Assembly (NCBI RefSeq): GCF_017168235.1 | Contig: NZ_JABFAO010000004.1 | Span: 89,495 to 153,494, forward strand | Length of the DNA stretch: 64,000 bases | Source of the DNA: Rhodococcus sp. KRD197 | GTDB taxonomy: Bacteria > Actinomycetota > Actinomycetes > Mycobacteriales > Mycobacteriaceae | Direction: 5' to 3' | Part shown: positions 61,514 through 64,000 of the stretch, piece after piece | Numbering within the stretch: position 1 is the first letter of the stretch | Layout: each line of letters opens with the position of its first letter | Translations under genes and position numbers: made by a program | Notes under the pieces: generated by a model | What the model saw: the letters and a program-made list of their open reading frames with translations, nothing else | Told to the model about the DNA's origin: nothing | Databases searched by the model: none

Positions 61514-62314
61514 TTACTTGGTGCGCTGGGCCTCGCGGGTAGCAGGGTGGACAGCGATGAGCCCGAGCCCGCGTCGACGCTTGCACAACGATGCCAACTC
61601 GTCGTAAGCCGCTCTGCCGAGTAGCTCCGTCAGCTCCGGCTTGTACGACTCGAACACCTGCTTGCTGCCGACATGGGCATCAGGGGAACCCGAGCAGTAC
61701 CAGTCAAGATCGTGGCCGCCCTCGCCCCATCCTCGGCGGTCGTATTCGCCGATGGTGGTCTTGAGGATCTCCGTGCCGTCCGGCCGGGTCACCCAGTCCT
61801 GGGTTCGGCGGATCGGCAGCTGCCAGCACACGTCGGGCTTGACCTCGAGCGGCTCGATGCCCTTCCGCAGAGCCATCGAGTGCAGCGCGCAGCCGATTCC
61901 GCCGGCAAACCCGGGACGGTTCTGGAAGATGCACGCACCCTTGTAGCGACGTGTCCGGAGCGACTGCTCGTCGTCGAGATCGTCGTACTCGACGTATCCC
62001 TTCTTGCCCAGCCCCTTGGGCATCAGCTGCCAGTCCTCGGCGGTGAGCATCTTGACGGACGCGTCGAGTTTCTTCTTGTCGTCGTCGTCGGAGAGGAAGG
62101 CGCCGTGCGAGCAGCATCCGTCGTCGGGACGTCCCGCGACGGTGCCCTGGCAGGCAGGTGTGCCGAACACACACGTCCAATTCGACAGCAGCCATGTCAG
62201 GTCCGCCGAAATGATGTGCTCGGAGTTGTCCGGATCGGGGAACTCCACCCATTCTCGGGGGAAGTCCAGTTCTACCTCTGAAGCGAACGTCTGCGCTTTA
62301 CCACCTGCTGTCAC
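61514..62314 (-). CDS. conserved hypothetical cysteine-containing protein (Rv0495c-type)
   Basis: The 266-residue soluble protein has many conserved cysteines ([54 protein letters not shown]), suggesting metal or cluster binding as in YkgJ-like proteins. The reaction is unknown. The GTG start at 62314 leaves 33 bases to the divergent ppx start. The order regX3, this gene, ppx matches Rv0491-Rv0495c-Rv0496 apart from losses in between. Confidence 0.85.
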   Translation of the reverse strand: MTAGGKAQTFASEVELDFPREWVEFPDPDNSEHIISADLTWLLSNWTCVFGTPACQGTVAGRPDDGCCSHGAFLSDDDDKKKLDASVKMLTAEDWQLMPKGLGKKGYVEYDDLDDEQSLRTRRYKGACIFQNRPGFAGGIGCALHSMALRKGIEPLEVKPDVCWQLPIRRTQDWVTRPDGTEILKTTIGEYDRRGWGEGGHDLDWYCSGSPDAHVGSKQVFESYKPELTELLGRAAYDELASLCKRRRGLGLIAVHPATREAQRTK

Positions 62315-62347
62315 AAGAGACGACGCTAGACCCAGTACCGTGGACCT

Positions 62348-62429
62348 GTGCGATTAGGGGTGCTCGACGTCGGAAGCAACACAGTGCATCTGTTGGTGGG
62401 ATGCCCACCGAGGTGGGCATCCCACACCC
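62348..62429 (+). pseudogene. ppx: N-terminal part of ppx, out of frame with the rest
   Basis: From GTG 62348 the frame encodes [17 protein letters not shown], the first phosphate-binding motif of Ppx/GppA proteins. It then shifts at about 62398 into unrelated sequence and stops at 62530. The expected continuation (VDAHRGGHPTP) is present in the frame of the downstream ORF. Restoring two bases, or removing one, in the GGTGGGAT stretch rejoins the frames. A sequencing error is possible. Confidence 0.75.
62396..62425. repeat. perfect 14+14 palindrome at the ppx frameshift
   Basis: GTGGGATGCCCACC-GA-GGTGGGCATCCCAC lies within the coding region of ppx. It coincides with the point where the reading frame breaks. 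Confidence 0.9.
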
Positions 62430-63299
62430 ATGAGCTCTTCGAAGGCCACATTGCGGCTGTCGGAGAACACCGATGCCGCTGGCAACATCACCCGTGCAGG
62501 TGCAGACCGCCTGGTGGGCGAGGTCGGTGACTTCGCCACGATCGCCAGAAAGTCCGGTTGTGAAGAGCTGATGGCGTTCGCGACCTCGGCGGTACGTGAC
62601 GCACACAACAGTGACGCAGTTTTGGAGCGCGTGCGAACCGAGACGGGGGTGACCCTGCAGACATTGTCGGGCGTCGACGAGGCCCGTCTGACGTTCCTCG
62701 CAGTTCGGCGTTGGTACGGGTGGAGCGCCGGGCGCATTCTCAATCTCGACATCGGCGGCGGGTCTCTCGAACTCACCTCGGGCAGCGATGAGGACCCCGA
62801 TGCCGCGTTCTCGCTTCAGCTCGGTGCAGGCCGCCTGACCAGGGACTGGCTCGACGCCGACCCGCCCGGCAAGCGACGCGTGGCGGTGCTGCGGGATTGG
62901 CTCGACGCCGAGCTCGCGACGCCGGCGAAGGAGATCTTGTCGGCGGGTGATCCGGATCGCGCTGTGGGCACGTCCAAGACATTCCGGTCGCTCGCGAGAC
63001 TGACCGGTGCCGCCCCGTCGGCCGCCGGCCCGAGAGTGACCAGAACGCTGACGGCGGACGGTTTGCGGCAACTCATTGCGTTCATTTCGCGGATGACGGC
63101 CTCGGACCGTGCAGAATTGGAAGGAGTCAGCGCCGACCGCTCGCCGCAATTGGTGGCCGGGGCGCTGGTGGCGGAAGCGAGTATGCGAGCGCTGTCGATC
63201 GATACGATCGAGATCTGCCCGTGGGCGCTGAGGGAAGGTTTGATTTTGCGGAAGCTGGACACTGAATCGGACAGCGATCTGGTGGTGCGTTCGACATGA
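62430..63299 (+). CDS. ppx: Ppx/GppA phosphatase family protein, frameshifted from its N-terminus
   Basis: The main ORF (289 residues from ATG 62430) has Ppx/GppA motifs: MAFATSAVRDAHNS, VLSGVDEARLTF, the second phosphate motif LNLDIGGGSLEL, GAGRLTRDWL and KTFRSLARLTG. It hydrolyses polyphosphate or pppGpp in the family; the M. tuberculosis homologue Rv0496 is a short exopolyphosphatase. As written it lacks the DVGSNTVHLLV motif, which is in another frame upstream, and so should be inactive unless the frameshift is an error or is bypassed. Its stop overlaps the next gene (ATGA). Confidence 0.85.
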   Translation: MSSSKATLRLSENTDAAGNITRAGADRLVGEVGDFATIARKSGCEELMAFATSAVRDAHNSDAVLERVRTETGVTLQTLSGVDEARLTFLAVRRWYGWSAGRILNLDIGGGSLELTSGSDEDPDAAFSLQLGAGRLTRDWLDADPPGKRRVAVLRDWLDAELATPAKEILSAGDPDRAVGTSKTFRSLARLTGAAPSAAGPRVTRTLTADGLRQLIAFISRMTASDRAELEGVSADRSPQLVAGALVAEASMRALSIDTIEICPWALREGLILRKLDTESDSDLVVRST

Positions 63300-64000
63300 C
63301 CGAGAACAACTCCAACCCGGAGGACACCGGGCAGATTTCCGTTGCCGAGTTGTTGGCGCGTAACGGTCAGAAGACGACTGCCGCCAGTTCGGGTGGACGT
63401 CGCAGGCGTGGCGTCAAGGGTGGAATCTCGGTCGCCGAGTTGACCGGTGAAATCCCGGTGGTTCGAGCCGATCCAGCCTCGGACGAGGCGCCGGTGATCG
63501 CCGATCCCGCACCCAAGGCCGCACCCAAGGCCGCACCCAAGGCCGCGCCGAAGGCTGGGCAGTCGCCCGTTACCGGGTCCACTGGATTCAGCGAGCCCGA
63601 GTTGTTGTCGGGCTCGACGACGGCGGCAGGTGACCTGCTGAATCAGTCGCACGATCAGACCGAGCAGCGTGCCGCGGCGCAGCGTCCCGTCCCCGCGCCC
63701 ACGCGCCGTGGGCCGGACGTGAAGCCCGAGCGTTCACCCCGTAGTACGGGGTTCGTACCGCGGCCGCGTACTCAGCGGACCGATGTGAGCAAGGAAACGG
63801 AAGTTGGCCGGGCGCCCGATCAGGCGGAATCGGCTGGCCCCGAGTCGGTGAAGACCGAGTCACCGAAGACCGAGCCGGTGAAGACCGAGTCGCCGAAGGC
63901 GGAGTCGCCGAAGACCGAGAGCCTCGAGATCGAGAAGCCGGCGGTCGCGGTCTCGGCGGACGCCGACGATGCTGCCACCACAATCGCTCCTGCCGCCACG
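63296..64000 (+). CDS. Rv0497-type protein, N-terminal part (runs off window end)
   Basis: The frame starts at ATG 63296, overlapping the ppx stop, and stays open to the window end (235 codons seen). It begins MTENNSNPEDTGQISVAELLARNG; the ISVAELL motif recurs as ISVAELTG near residue 45 after a basic RRRRG. The rest is low-complexity: four APKA units (about residues 72-87) and several K-T-E-S-P units near residues 185-205. The position after ppx matches Rv0497, a membrane protein whose hydrophobic part would lie beyond the window. Confidence 0.8.
   Translation, partial: MTENNSNPEDTGQISVAELLARNGQKTTAASSGGRRRRGVKGGISVAELTGEIPVVRADPASDEAPVIADPAPKAAPKAAPKAAPKAGQSPVTGSTGFSEPELLSGSTTAAGDLLNQSHDQTEQRAAAQRPVPAPTRRGPDVKPERSPRSTGFVPRPRTQRTDVSKETEVGRAPDQAESAGPESVKTESPKTEPVKTESPKAESPKTESLEIEKPAVAVSADADDAATTIAPAAT

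Noticed and set aside
63505..63556. Repeated 12-base units as a possible CRISPR or minisatellite array
   Set aside because: They are in frame and encode APKA repeats of the Rv0497-type protein; no spacers are present.

Overview
The window is a high-GC actinobacterial chromosome segment, most likely from Rhodococcus or a close mycolic-acid-producing relative. The evidence is gene order: ramB, aceA, fadB2, then TetR, DUF445, XRE, hbhA, DUF2516, deoC, DUF2505, murB, L,D-transpeptidase, SDR, alpha/beta hydrolase, mshA, YbjN, gpm, senX3, regX3, an Rv0495c-type gene, ppx and an Rv0497-type gene follow the order known from Mycobacterium tuberculosis (about Rv0465c to Rv0497). Start and stop codons overlap very often (ATGA or GTGA). 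No tRNA, rRNA, CRISPR array, transposase or phage gene was seen.

Left third (1-23000), accessory. A DUF4873 gene (cut by the window edge) and a TetR regulator diverge from a translationally coupled four-gene operon: AurF-type diiron oxygenase, a second AurF-like protein that has lost most metal ligands, a Baeyer-Villiger-type flavin monooxygenase and an SDR. Next comes a minus-strand run of amidohydrolase, TetR, alpha/beta hydrolase, carboxymuconolactone decarboxylase-like protein and ABC1 kinase; then a GMC oxidoreductase pair of visibly higher GC; then a GntR gene and the urea ABC transporter urtABCDE; then a small XRE/membrane-protein module, an MBL-fold hydrolase and a membrane protein.

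Middle (21500-49000), conserved core. ramB and aceA diverge around a 472-base control region. Glyoxylate/fatty-acid genes, PPK2, a secreted lipase and an iron-siderophore binding protein with an iron box over its start codon follow. Then comes the hbhA to mshA block, interrupted by an orphan AbiEi-type protein and by an MBL-Rieske fusion protein between murB and the L,D-transpeptidase.

Right (49000-64000). A BMP-type (nucleoside-class) ABC transporter, an acyl-CoA ligase, a VapBC pair and an LtrA-family membrane protein lie between the YbjN gene and gpm. The core resumes with gpm-senX3-regX3 and runs to the window edge.

Most notable: (1) a 32-base duplication between senX3 and regX3 that creates an 11-codon ORF linking both genes by GTGA overlaps, as mycobacterial MIRUs do; (2) a frameshift near the start of ppx at a perfect 14+14 palindrome, as expected from quasipalindrome template switching; (3) a dispersed palindrome family (three copies, with compensatory arm changes) placed between genes; (4) the active/degenerate AurF pair; (5) the MBL-Rieske fusion.
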